DNA of 64,000 nt from Neonectria sp. B-13 (lineage: Eukaryota; Ascomycota; Sordariomycetes; Hypocreales; Nectriaceae), in assembly GCA_002682825.1 (NCBI GenBank), contig NOKP01000003.1, positions 1,860,001 through 1,924,000 of the forward strand. Reading direction: 5' to 3'. This document shows positions 10,907-20,592 of the stretch, piece after piece; within the stretch, counting starts at the first letter, position 1; every line of letters starts with the position of its first letter. A program made the translations under genes and the position numbers. Below the pieces are notes generated by a model, which saw only the letters and a program-made list of their open reading frames with translations, was not told the origin of the DNA and made no database searches.

Positions 10907-13683
10907 GGTTGGATGAAGCCGAAGGCAGAGGGCGTGGGCGTGGGAAGCTGTCTTGCAGGGACAAGTTTGCCCGAGGCCGGATCGAACAAAGCTGCTCAGA
11001 GCGTCTGGAGCGTCGGGAGCGTCTTTGGGTGGAGGAGGTCGACAGCTCGCTCGCTTGCTTGGATAGGATGTGGGGCACGACAGGGGCGTCGTCAGCCCGT
11101 CGGATGAGGCGAGGCGGGAGGCGGGAGGCGGCGGGGAGAGAAGGAGGGGGAGAAACTGGAGAAGGACTCTATGAAGTATGGCGTATCGTTATCTGGACGA
11201 GAGGCAATGATTTCGCGAGTGCGCCTCCGGCATAAAAAAAAAAAGAGAAATGCAAAGGAGGACAGAAACGCCCGAGAGGCGAAAGAGGCTGTGGTGGTTT
11301 AGCGGATCGTCCAGCTGGTTTGGGGGGCGTGCGTGTGTCGACGTCAGCGCCTTGAGCCCATCCGTCACTCCATCCCGATTCCCGATTCCAGGTAGGGAGG
11401 TGGTTCCTTATTTGCGGGGAGTTAGGAGGTACGAATAGGCTTCCTTCCAGGCACTCCATCACGCTCTGACTGTCTCAGGAACTCCCCAGTCACCTGACCT
11501 GACCGAGGCAGACCTTCAAGTTCGGTGCGGTGGATGATGGGTGCCTTAATCCGCAAGGTACCTAGACCTACCTACCTACCCCCCCCCCCCCCCACAAGTG
11601 CATGATGATGCCCTGTGGTGGTGCGCTGCTCGATGGGAGCAAGCGAAGAAACACCACTCATCGCTAGAAATAACTGTAACTCTCGTGTTTCAAGGTCAAA
11701 TATCTATTTAGGCATGTAGGGACCATGCGTGCATTGAAAACCCCTGGCATCCATCCTAAACTAATAAAGCCTGTCGGTTTAAGGGTGTAGCTGGTCTGCA
11801 TGGACCTCATGTTTCAAGCTGGCATAACTACTAGCTCCAACACGATGACTTACTACTCTGCTGTTTCGGCTGTATCCTGCGAACCTTTTCTTCCTGCTAA
11901 TCGGAGAGTTCCCTCATTGGCAGGAGACGCTCTCCTGAATCCTCAATGTCCCATCGCTGCTCTTACCATACCTTACATTGCATCAATGAAACGCTCCTTA
12001 GAACTCGCACTGAGTCTTGCCCTCTTACCACATGCGCTCAGTCTTCCTGCACAGCTCCCCTGATATTTGTTCCCAACAAGAATTGCTTGTTTGGGCTCAG
12101 ACGGTCCCTGGAAACATGTGTGTATGTTTGTCGTTATTTGCGTCATGGACAGCCCACGAACTCACCAGAGTCACAAGCCTGGCAAAGCTTGTTCTAAGTG
12201 CTAGTTGCCTCCTGCACAGAGCGGCCTAGCGGGTCAGAGGACTAGCAGTCTTCGGCCGCTGCGCCAATCAATCGTGGTGGTGGTAGATAGACACTGCTCA
12301 TGTATCCTAATAGCCACGCCCAGCTACTCCTCGTATCACTGCAGTTAGCCCTAATAAGAACAATGTCCCTGGGACTTGCGTGGATAACGCGGAGCTTTGC
12401 TCCAAACCAACGAGGAAGTCCAGGCCATCTAGAAGGAAGGCCGGGCCATCCCCAAGGCACTTGGAGGCACAGCGGGCGTCCAGAAGTTTGTCAAGACCAT
12501 GTACAATGCGATTCCCGGAGACCAACCTGGCGTCGACCCCCTCCTCCATTGGCATCAACTTGCGCGGAGCACCGGTGACTGCCCCAGGGAGCGACGCGCT
12601 CATTTCTTTCCGCCTTCCGCAAGCCTTCTCGCAAATACCTCCTCTCAGAAGAAAGAAGAGGGGAGATCCTCAAGTTGTAATTAAGGGTATATAATTAAAG
12701 GTGCAGGACAAAGAGCATTAAAGATTGAGTTTAAGGTCTTACTATACGATTGACTTCCTTACAGTATCTCTCAATATCTGAGATGTCCGCGCTTTAGCAA
12801 TGAGTCTTAGGACCTCTAGTATTCGTTCTACTTTGTTTTGGTTTGGTGACATGCTGTGAGTACATTAGGAAACTGTAGATGAAGCTGGGCGCGATCATAG
12901 TGAGAGCTAGAAGCATTGACATATAGAGGTTTCCATGTAGTCGATGCTTCGTGGTTTGATGTTGCGCCGACCTGAAACCCTAAAGAGGCTTGTGTATTTG
13001 TTCTGTTGGAAAACCCTTTCGTTCTGTTTTGTTCAATGGCTACTAGTTGGATAGAAATATGAATGAAACAAAAGGATCTGATGCCCTGCTGAAGCTGTGT
13101 CTCATAAGGTGCCCAGGGTACGAATACAGAGAGGTTTGTGGCTGTGTTTCGTACCTGGCTTGTAGCCTGTCACTAGGGAAGACTTGCGCTAAACTCAACA
13201 TAACATCAAACGCACCTTGTCAAACACGCCTGGGCATAATTAAGCCATGAAAGTCGGCAGGGGCCTGCTTCACATGTCCTCGCCGCCTGGACACTATAAT
13301 TAGTGGTTAGGCCACCATCAATGGGTAAAGTCAAGTCATCTGCGGAGGCAACTAATCACACGTTAGGTGACGAGGGTCAAGTTCCTCGGGAGGCACGGAA
13401 GTGTTGGTCGTACGCATCTCGGGGCCCGGGCTGCTGGATGCGCCGTGTGGCGAACTTCGCTTTGAATCATACGGAGAGAGCATGATGAGCTAACACGCCA
13501 ATTCTTGGTCAGCTGGTCGGTGCGCCACGAGTTGGCTTGACACCTCCCCTCAATGTGGCGTGTGGCTTTCACCCGCCATCATCGTCGCAATTATTACCAA
13601 CCGTGGCGGCGGGGTCCTTCGTCTTTGATCTTGTTACCATTCTCACCCCAACAGAGCAGGCAGCCCTGATCCTTGAGCCCATC
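10907..13683. other. 2.8 kb spacer between BBC1 and RTR1
   Basis: This holds the BBC1 promoter and leader on its left and the RTR1 promoter on its right. A 15-base C homopolymer lies at 11579-11593, directly after a CCTA-type tandem run. The segment 12660-13080 is noticeably AT-richer than the surroundings. A 97-codon frame at 12394-12684 looks partly protein-like but is broken by TAG at 12430-12432; see findings. A stretch near 12245-12290 resembles part of a tRNA on the minus strand but does not fold into one. No confident gene. Confidence 0.5.
11579..11593. repeat. Poly-C tract, 15 bases
   Basis: A homopolymeric run of C immediately follows a short CCTA tandem repeat (about 11566-11580). 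It lies in a spacer and is prone to length error in sequencing. Confidence 0.9.
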
Positions 13684-14490
13684 ATGGCAACCAGCACCAG
13701 GCAACCCGTCAAGGGCATTCTCAAGAAGCCCGCCGCCGACAAAAAAGACCCCGCTACTGACAGGGAGCTCGCCCTCCAGCACGCCAACATCCTGCAGCAC
13801 CGCAAAGATCTCGAGTCCGAGATCCTCGACAGCCTTGTCCTCCTTTCCGAGTATCCTCTCCTCCGCGAAACCCCCAATAGTGCGGCTAGTCCTGCGCCTT
13901 CCGACGTCGCCGAATTTAAAGCACACGTCCGCCTCTTTCAGCCCTCCGACTACGACGACCTCATCATCGAGCGCAACGTCAACGAACTCTGCGGATACAC
14001 ACTATGCGGGCGGCCGCGGAGGAAAATGGGCCCGGGAGGCCAGTGGAAAATCACCAGCAGCGGCGACATCGTCAAGCGTCAGGACCTTGAGATGTGGTGT
14101 TCGCAAAAGTGTGCTCGGCGGGCGATGTACGTCAAGGTTCAGCTCAACGAAACCGCCGCTTGGGAACGGGCTGGCATCCTTGATATCCAGATCGAACTGT
14201 TGGATGAAGATACCTCTGGCGAGACGGAAGCGGATCGTGTCGCCCGCAAAATGGGTGACTTGAAGTTGGAGGACCAGCGACAAGCTGCGCGGGACACTGC
14301 TGCCCTTGCACTTGAGCGTGGGCAACGCAATCCGATATTACCGGACAAGGTCAAGGTCGTACTTAAGGAAAAGGACGTCGAAGCTCCAGCCCCTACGATC
14401 GATACGCCAGATGCTTACGACGACGACCATTTGGTCGTCGAGGGCTACAAGAGCAAGCTCAAGACAGAATCAGGAAATAAAGCGACGTAG
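13684..14490 (+). CDS. RTR1: Rtr1/RPAP2-family RNA polymerase II CTD phosphatase
   Basis: A single exon of 268 aa, starting at the ATG 13684 after an A-containing Kozak context (ATCATGG). The frame is open further upstream to 13537, but those residues do not resemble the family. The zinc-binding signature is C103-x4-C108 (in NELCGYTLC) and C139-x3-C143 (in MWCSQKCARRAMYVKVQL), typical of Rtr1/RPAP2. A helical N-terminal part (residues about 25-60) precedes the zinc module. The C-terminal third is Glu/Asp/Lys-rich and likely flexible. Family members act on phosphorylated Ser5 of the Rpb1 CTD during the initiation-to-elongation transition and are linked to Pol II nuclear import. The gene converges on RPS17 with 380 bp between stop codons. 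Confidence 0.9.
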   Translation: MATSTRQPVKGILKKPAADKKDPATDRELALQHANILQHRKDLESEILDSLVLLSEYPLLRETPNSAASPAPSDVAEFKAHVRLFQPSDYDDLIIERNVNELCGYTLCGRPRRKMGPGGQWKITSSGDIVKRQDLEMWCSQKCARRAMYVKVQLNETAAWERAGILDIQIELLDEDTSGETEADRVARKMGDLKLEDQRQAARDTAALALERGQRNPILPDKVKVVLKEKDVEAPAPTIDTPDAYDDDHLVVEGYKSKLKTESGNKAT

Positions 14491-14870
14491 TTCATGGGTT
14501 CCTGGAGGAAAAGCATCATAAATTCGGCGTTGGCAAGGTTGGCATTTCATAGGTACCGTCTCAAATGAGAATAGACCAAGATACCCGAGAGAGGAGAACT
14601 CGATCATCGCTTTTCATTCGGGCGTGGTCGGATGGGCGCAGCAGGCTTGGTCTCCCTAGAGCTCTGAACTGGCCTTGCATAAGGTCACATTCACAGCAAA
14701 CGAGAGAGATAAAATGGCAATCAAGCGTCATCTCCAGATTTCTCTGAAGAATCGGCGACACCTTGGGGGTTGGAAGATCTTTCTTTGAGACCTATGCACT
14801 CACTGTCCTAAGACGCCAAGCCGCAAAACCCTGTAAAATGTCATACACCCATGTTCCCATAAACAATTTT
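14491..14870. other. Convergent 3' region of RTR1 and RPS17
   Basis: Only 3' UTR and terminator sequence for the two convergent genes is expected here. I see no open frame of interest, and no strong AATAAA polyadenylation hexamer was singled out. Confidence 0.5.
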
Positions 14871-15437
14871 TTAGTCCCGTCGAGGAGGGCGGTCGCCGAA
14901 TCGTCGCTGGCCGCGCTCGGGCACCTGGGTCTGGGAGACCTGGATAACGTTGACGGGGATGGAGTCGAACTGGGTATGGAGTCAGCATTGTGTTTCCGGG
15001 GTCGAGTACTTTGAGGTGCACATACGCCAAGGTGCTTGAGGAGATCCTTGGTCTCGCCGTCGACATCGAGCTGTCCGCTCTCGGAGTTCTGGGTGAAGTC
15101 GAGAGCAGAGACCTCAGGAACGTACTGATCCTTGCGCTCACGCTCCTCCTCCTGAAGCTTGAAGGAGATACCGCGGACGGGACCACGCTGAATACGCTTC
15201 ATCAAGTGGGTGGTGTAGCCGGCAATCTGCAAAATTCCACCAGGTCAGTTTACTGCAATCCGTCTTGTTCGTGGCGTTGGTGCTGCTAACCTTGTTGCGC
15301 AGGCGCTTCGAGGCGATGATAGCGATCTCATCGCAGATACGCTTGTTGGTCTCGAAGTCGAGGGTGAGCTTGGGGTAGTACCGCTCAATGATGACCTTGG
15401 CGGACTTCTTGACAGTCTTGGTGCGGACGCGACCCAT
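14871..15437 (-). CDS. RPS17: 40S ribosomal protein S17 (eS17)
   Basis: Three exons: 15437-15291, 15226-15026 and 14969-14871, giving 148 aa. The start [14 protein letters not shown] and the run [16 protein letters not shown] are diagnostic of eS17. The ending [14 protein letters not shown] matches fungal eS17 tails. Intron 1 has a weaker GTTAGC donor but a clear TTTTGCAG acceptor. Intron 2 is GTATGT to ACCCAG with a CTGAC branch point. Both lie exactly between codons (phase 0). The protein is a small-subunit ribosomal component near the beak/head. The ATG context (CCAAAATGGG) is strong, as expected of a highly expressed gene. Confidence 0.97.
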
Positions 15438-15915
15438 TTTGGCGGTATTGAACTGGTGATCGTTGGGTGATGGGTTGTGAAGGAGTCGCTCAAGAAAATG
15501 CGCCAAAGTCCGACAAATTTCGTGGTGTTGAATGGTGGGGTGTACCAGCAATTAGGGCACAGTGTTTTTAGCGCACCTGATCACGCACGTGACCGCCTAG
15601 CTCACCTAGCCCCACATCCTTCTGGAGCCCGACGTCACATTAAGTACTAAGAGGTGAGTGAGGGAAATGGATGAATAGCAGTGGCCTGTGTCAGAGCTCA
15701 GCAATGCAATTTGGTGGACATTTTGGATCAATCCAGGAAGCCCTGAGTTATTTCTTGATTTCAATTCTACTTGTACAGTGTGGTACATGGTTCCTCCAGT
15801 ACACGGAAGATAGTGAGTGCTATCGATATACAACGCGCCCAAGTCTTATCATGTCAACTTGGACGTCTCAATCTTCACGGCTATAGCTTGTAGAGCTATG
15901 CACGACGTCCTTTCC
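15438..15915. other. RPS17 promoter / MRP51 3' region
   Basis: This 478-bp spacer lies between two tandem minus-strand genes. It must hold the RPS17 promoter and leader and the MRP51 3' UTR. A CACGTG hexamer in the context ATCACGCACGTGACC is the only candidate element I see; no gene-like frame. Confidence 0.5.
15586..15591. promoter_or_regulatory. CACGTG (E-box-like) upstream of RPS17
   Basis: About 150 bp upstream of the RPS17 ATG, inside ATCACGCACGTGACC. CACGTG is bound by bHLH factors such as Cbf1 in fungi. Functional relevance is inferred from position only, and a 6-mer of this kind occurs often by chance. Confidence 0.25.
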
Positions 15916-17319
15916 CTAAGCCTTGGGACTCGTGGTAGAGTCTCCAAGAATCTCATCAGTAACTCGGCCCACTCTCCAGGGGTCGGCCTCGGAACTCTGC
16001 TGCTGCTGCCTCCTCTGCTGCTGCTTCGGGGCAGGTCCCTGCTCATCGGAGTAGACACGCTCTCGGCCCTGGGACTCCTTGGCAATGAGCTGGGCCTCAG
16101 CTCCGGCCTCCCGGAGTTGCACCACGACCTTACCGCTGGGGTCGATGCTCGCAGACTGGGGCTCGACGTAGGCCTTGGCACCGCCAAAGGTGGTGGTGTC
16201 CAGGTGTTGGATGCCAGAAAGCATCTTCTTGTGGTGATTGACGCGACCGCGACTAGGTCTGCTGTTGAACTCGTTATCACCTGTGGGGGCGTCGGCAACA
16301 AAACCTCCTACACCCAATTTGGCAACATGAGGGCCATTCCTGGGATACACGACTCGTGACAGAACAGGAGTGCGTCTTCCCTGAGGACCGTAGACGGGGT
16401 GGTTCTCCATGTACGCGCTGGTCCGCAGGTAGCTAATACCGGCAGAGGGGTGACTAGGAGGCGGGCCAGACTTTCCGTAAGGGCTCTCGGCAGCCGCATT
16501 TTCTCCCGCGGACAAGAATGTCTGGATAATGCCGACGGGCTGGCCTAGGGGAGCCAAGTCGAGGAACTTGGAAACCAGAGAGTAGAGAGTAGCACGGTCG
16601 CTACGTAGAGACCGCACGTAGTGGGTGAATTGCTCCTCCGTAAGGTCATTGATGCTGATCTCGGGAGGCGGAGGTACACCATGTTCCTTGGCAGTTGAGG
16701 TCTGCTGCGCCGTGAGATCGGCGGCGAGCCTCTCCTTGAGAAGATGTCGGAATTGAGCACGCTTAGGCCGCACTTTCTTCTCCAGGTACTCGACGAAGTC
16801 TCCCTCAGCCATCCTGGCCAGCCACGGTCCGCGGAACTTCCATCGCTTGTCGTCGGCCCTGCCAGTGCGGGATTCGGTGAAATCCACATCCTCCTCAAAG
16901 ACCGATTTACGCCACGTCTCAGATCGAGTGACCATACCTCCTCGCTCATTCCCCTTGGGGATGGAAAGGGCGATCTTGAGCTCCTGGAACTTCTCGAGGG
17001 ACAGCGTGTGGTCTGCGGCGGATCCGAAGTCGGTGATGTTCTCAATGGAATCGACCTGCTTGACGCGGATCAGGGGAGTCGAGGTAGTCATGGTAGACTT
17101 GAGAGGGAACGGTCGCTTGAAGCCCCAGTCACCCTTCTCGCGCGAGGAGAGGGGCGAGGTGATGGCCTGGTACTGAGGGTATTGTCGTGTCATGGTCGGG
17201 GACTTGTGTTCGCCAATGTGCAGGTTCGTGGACGGCGGTTCGGGAAGGGGTTTGGGAACTGAGAACAGGCGAGATGATCTCAGAAGCGCCGCTCCGGGCG
17301 ACACGGTTCGGCCCCCCAT
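15916..17319 (-). CDS. MRP51: Mitochondrial small-subunit ribosomal protein Mrp51 (bS1m)
   Basis: A single exon of 467 aa. The N-terminus (MGGRTVSPGAALLRSSRLFS) is basic, Ser-rich and lacks acidic residues, as expected for a mitochondrial targeting sequence. The body carries conserved Mrp51 stretches such as DWGFKRPFPLK, VDSIENITDFGSAADH, WRKSVFEEDVDF and KFRGPWLARMAEGDF. Further downstream are SYLRTSAYMENHPVYGPQ and the RGRVNHHKKMLSGIQHLDTTTFGGAKAY region. Mrp51 belongs to the yeast mitoribosome small subunit and is linked to translation of COX1/COX2-type leaders. The C-terminus has a Gln-rich run (PKQQQRRQQQQ) that may be length-variable. The gene is divergent from the tRNA-guanine transglycosylase gene. 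Confidence 0.92.
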   Translation of the reverse strand: MGGRTVSPGAALLRSSRLFSVPKPLPEPPSTNLHIGEHKSPTMTRQYPQYQAITSPLSSREKGDWGFKRPFPLKSTMTTSTPLIRVKQVDSIENITDFGSAADHTLSLEKFQELKIALSIPKGNERGGMVTRSETWRKSVFEEDVDFTESRTGRADDKRWKFRGPWLARMAEGDFVEYLEKKVRPKRAQFRHLLKERLAADLTAQQTSTAKEHGVPPPPEISINDLTEEQFTHYVRSLRSDRATLYSLVSKFLDLAPLGQPVGIIQTFLSAGENAAAESPYGKSGPPPSHPSAGISYLRTSAYMENHPVYGPQGRRTPVLSRVVYPRNGPHVAKLGVGGFVADAPTGDNEFNSRPSRGRVNHHKKMLSGIQHLDTTTFGGAKAYVEPQSASIDPSGKVVVQLREAGAEAQLIAKESQGRERVYSDEQGPAPKQQQRRQQQQSSEADPWRVGRVTDEILGDSTTSPKA

Positions 17320-17691
17320 CGTGACTATCGAGAGCTGTTGGCGAGCTCAATTGCCTGGTTGGCGTCGTGATGATGGGCGTCTGCTGGAGCAGGACGAGGA
17401 AAATTCGCCGGCTGGGAAGCTCCAGCGGGATCTGCCGGTGATGACCCGGCCCGCGCTATTGGCTGAATTGGGCCCAGGGCAGCACACGATACTAGTTCTA
17501 GTCGCCTGGGCCTCTGCGCCGTGAGTTAGTGAGGGCCTGGACCCCGCTGAAATTGGGAACATTTGCCCTTCACTGCGCAACGCTGCAACTCCATATCAAA
17601 CCGACACGACAGTGTGAGAGTAGGCGAAATAAAGGCGAGGAGGAGACACATTTATCATTGACCTCTTTGGGAAATGCAAGCTGCCAGGAGG
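17320..17691. promoter_or_regulatory. Divergent promoter region MRP51 / TGT
   Basis: Only 372 bp separate the two start codons, so promoters and leaders of both genes must share this segment. No clear TATA box. Both genes act in translation, so co-expression from a bidirectional promoter is plausible but inferred. Confidence 0.5.
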
Positions 17692-19058
17692 ATGGCGTCG
17701 GCTTCAAACATTTATTCGGCCCCGGCTCTGACATTTGAGCTCGTGGCACGCTGCTCTGTGAGTCTTACTGCCAATTTATCTATACTCGGCTTCTTTTTCT
17801 CTCGCCATGTGCAGATCTGACATATCCATTCCAAGGTAGACAACCAGAGCGCGCGCTTCCATCCTGACTTTGCCCCATGGACCGGTCCAACTGCCTATGT
17901 TTATGCCAGTGGCAACCCAGGCGTCTTTGAAAGGTCTTACGCCTGAGCAGCTTGAAGAAACGGGCTGTCGGTTGTGCCTAAACAACACTTATCACCTCGG
18001 CCTGAAGCCAGGACAAGAGGTGCTGGATGCTGTCGGCGGAGCACATAAGCTGCAAGGATGGAAACACAATATCTTGACCGATAGCGGAGGGTACGTGTCT
18101 TTACGCTCTCGCATCTGTGAAGTTAACTCACTCCTCTGATAGCTTCCAGATGGTCAGTCTCCTCAAGCTCGCAACGATTACCGAGAAAGGAGTCGAGTTC
18201 CTGAGCCCTCACGATGGTTCGCCCATGCTCCTCACCCCCGAGCATTCCATGTCATTACAGAACAGTATCGGCAGCGACATCATGATGCAACTCGACGATG
18301 TGCTTGTCACTACCTCTCCCGACAAGGCCCGGATGCGCGAGGCCATGGAACGCAGTGTGCGCTGGCTCGACAGGTGCATTACAGCGCATAAGAACCCAGA
18401 TCGACAGAACCTCTTCTGCATCATCCAGGGCGGGTTGGATCTGGATATGCGCCGGGAGTGTTGCAGGGAGATGCTGGCACGCGACACCCCTGGAATCGCC
18501 ATCGGCGGACTCAGCGGAGGAGAGGCCAAGGAAGAGTATTGCCGAGTTGTGGAAGCGTGCACCGCATTACTCCCAGACCTGAAGCCTCGTTATGTCATGG
18601 GTATCGGGTATCCTGAGGACCTTGTGGTAAGCGTTGCGCTCGGCGCCGACATGTTCGACTGCGTGTGGCCCACACGGACTGCCCGGTTCGGCAACGCAGT
18701 GACCACGAACGGGGTCCTCAACATCCGCAACAAGAAGTTCGCCATCGACTTTGGCCCTATCGAAGACGGATGTGGCTGCATGTGCTGCAGGTCCAAGTCG
18801 GAGGGCGGCATGGGCATAAGCAGGGCATTTGTTCACCACAACGCCAGCAAGGAGACGGTGGCGGCGCACCTGCTGACCATTCACAATGTGTGGTATCAGC
18901 TCAACCTGATGCGGGAGATACGCCAAACTATCATCGAGGACCGATTCCCGGCATATGTACGGCAGTTCTTCGCCGGGCTGTACGACGAGAAGACGGAGTA
19001 CCCGGAATGGGCTGTCGGGGCGTTGAAGGGTGTTGGCATAGACTTGGCATCGGAATAA
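17692..19058 (+). CDS. QTRT1: Queuine tRNA-ribosyltransferase, catalytic subunit (TGT/QTRT1)
   Basis: Three exons: 17692-17757, 17840-18090 and 18143-19058, giving 410 aa. Exon 2 must start after TAG at 17838-17839, which restores the conserved [22 protein letters not shown] hallmarks: TDSGGFQ with the general acid/base D103; IIQGG and [18 protein letters not shown]; and [19 protein letters not shown] with nucleophile D278. The zinc site is C316-x-C318-x2-C321 with His337/338. The enzyme swaps guanine 34 for queuine in GUN-anticodon tRNAs (Asp, Asn, His, Tyr) and normally pairs with a QTRT2 subunit, which is not in this window. Eukaryotes cannot make queuine, so the gene implies salvage from diet or bacteria. 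Many budding yeasts lack it. Confidence 0.96.
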
Positions 19059-19389
19059 TAAGCGAAACAAGGCGCCAATTGAGAATGACTTGACAACCAT
19101 GTAAACCAGCATGAAACAACGCGAACCAATGCAGAACGATATGTGAACCAAATCATATTCCCACTAAGACATGATGGTGTTGATGGGATATCTGATGTAA
19201 ATTTCTATGTACGGTTGGGTTCCCTTCCATATGCCAAAAGATAGCGCGTAGGCCGTATGTTTCCAAAAAAGACTTCATTAAGCATCCCGAGCATTCATTA
19301 ATCCAGGTGCAGTCCCCGAGAATCATCATCCAAGAAAATAACGGATATCAATTCCTCCACTCCCTCAAAGGATCCCTTCCCTAACCCCT
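19059..19389. other. Convergent 3' region of TGT and the GPI-type protein gene
   Basis: A 331-bp AT-richer segment between convergent genes. It contains runs such as CCAAAAAAGAC and CATTAAGCATCC and no gene-like frame. 3' UTRs and terminators are expected here. Confidence 0.5.
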
Positions 19390-20592
19390 TTACAGAGCAA
19401 TGGCCAGGCCAGCAACGGCAGCCAGGATAGCGCCGCAGGCAACGCGGAGCGAGGCGGCACCGTTATCAGTGGTAGTAGCCGAGGCGGCGGAAGTATCAGC
19501 GGCGGTGGGCTGGACGGTGACGGTGACGGCATCGCCCATGTCACCGAGGCCTTCTGAGGCACTGTCAGTGGCCTGAGCGCTGACGCTCTCGGTGGCGCTG
19601 GCCGACTCAGAGGTGACGGTGGCGTCATCGCAAACGTCGCTGAAGTTCTCGCAGAAGGTGGCGAAGGTCTTGGCAACTGTAAAGGATGTTAGCAAGCTGC
19701 GATGATACCAATGCCGAGACGAGGATACGTACCAGAGAAGGCGGTATCGGGCTCGCCAGTCTTGGCCCAGTCGCGGCAGGTGGTGGCGAACTCGTCGAGC
19801 TGATCGGTCCAGGTGAGCTGACCGTTACGGGTACGGCAGCTGGAATTGCAAGTTAGCTACGGACATGAATGCGCAAAGCATGTGAAATAACTTACCAGTA
19901 GCACGAAGCCTGCTCGCGGAAGGGGAGGTCGGTGAAGTCGTCGATCTTGTTGGTGCAAGAGGTGAAGAGGCCGATCATGTCCTCGCAGGCCGTAGCATAG
20001 GTCTGTTCGGCGGTGCCGGTGATGGTAGAATCGCTGGTCTCCTCAGTGGAGGTGGTCTCCTCGGTTGAGGTGGCCTCCTCGGTGGAGGTCTCTTCGGCGC
20101 TGCTCGTCTCGTCGGTAGCGGTAATGCCAGAGCCAGCAGAGCAGTCGGCGCTCGCGCCGCAGATGCTGTAAAGATCGCCATATGCTAGAGAGGGAGATAT
20201 AATGTTAGCAGGGGGCTTTTCTTTACGTCTCTCACGCAAGCATTCAGGGCATTGCATTTGCGTCGTTGTAACTCACCAGAGTAGGAATCGCTATAAGAAG
20301 GCCCCGCCTCGTCGGAGAGGTAGCTGGAGCAGGCCGAGTACAGGGGGTAGATGGCGGTCTTGTCGACGCAGCAGGCACAGCCGAGAATCTCGTTGGGGTC
20401 CGCGGTGGCTAGGGCATCGTTACCGCCAAGCGAAGTGACACAGCCGGCGACATAGTCGGCGACGACGGAGCAGGTGGTGTACTCGGGGTCGCTAACATCG
20501 ATGGCGGCGATGTTGAGCAGGCCGGGGCCGACGGTCAGTTGCGCGGCGACGGAGCCGGCGGCGACGACGGAGGAGAGGACGGCAGCCTTCAT
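19390..20592 (-). CDS. Secreted Cys-containing, Ser/Thr-rich protein, probably GPI-anchored
   Basis: Four exons: 20592-20277, 20184-19896, 19839-19733 and 19676-19390, giving 332 aa. All three introns have GTRNGT donors and keep frame. The N-terminus MKAAVLSSVVAAGSVAAQ is a clear signal peptide. Residues about 25-110 carry regularly spaced cysteines (CSVVADYVAGC, GCACCVDK, YSACSSYL). Two further cysteine blocks follow: ICGASADC, then TACEDMIGLFTSCTNKI with ASCYCCRTRNG. Low-complexity Ser/Thr/Glu repeats separate them (TSTEE-type, about residues 130-160). The C-terminus is Ser/Thr-rich and ends in the hydrophobic ACGAILAAVAGLAIAL, typical of a GPI-attachment signal. I know no function. It resembles many fungal cell-wall or effector-like surface proteins, and the cysteines do not match the eight-Cys CFEM pattern. 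Location at the plasma membrane or wall is inferred. Confidence 0.8.

Noticed and set aside
12240..12295. tRNA-Ser-like segment on the minus strand (TGGCGCAGCGG plus a CTGCTAG loop)
   Set aside because: The anticodon stem has a mismatch and no matching acceptor stem or TTCGA T-loop is found at the right distance.
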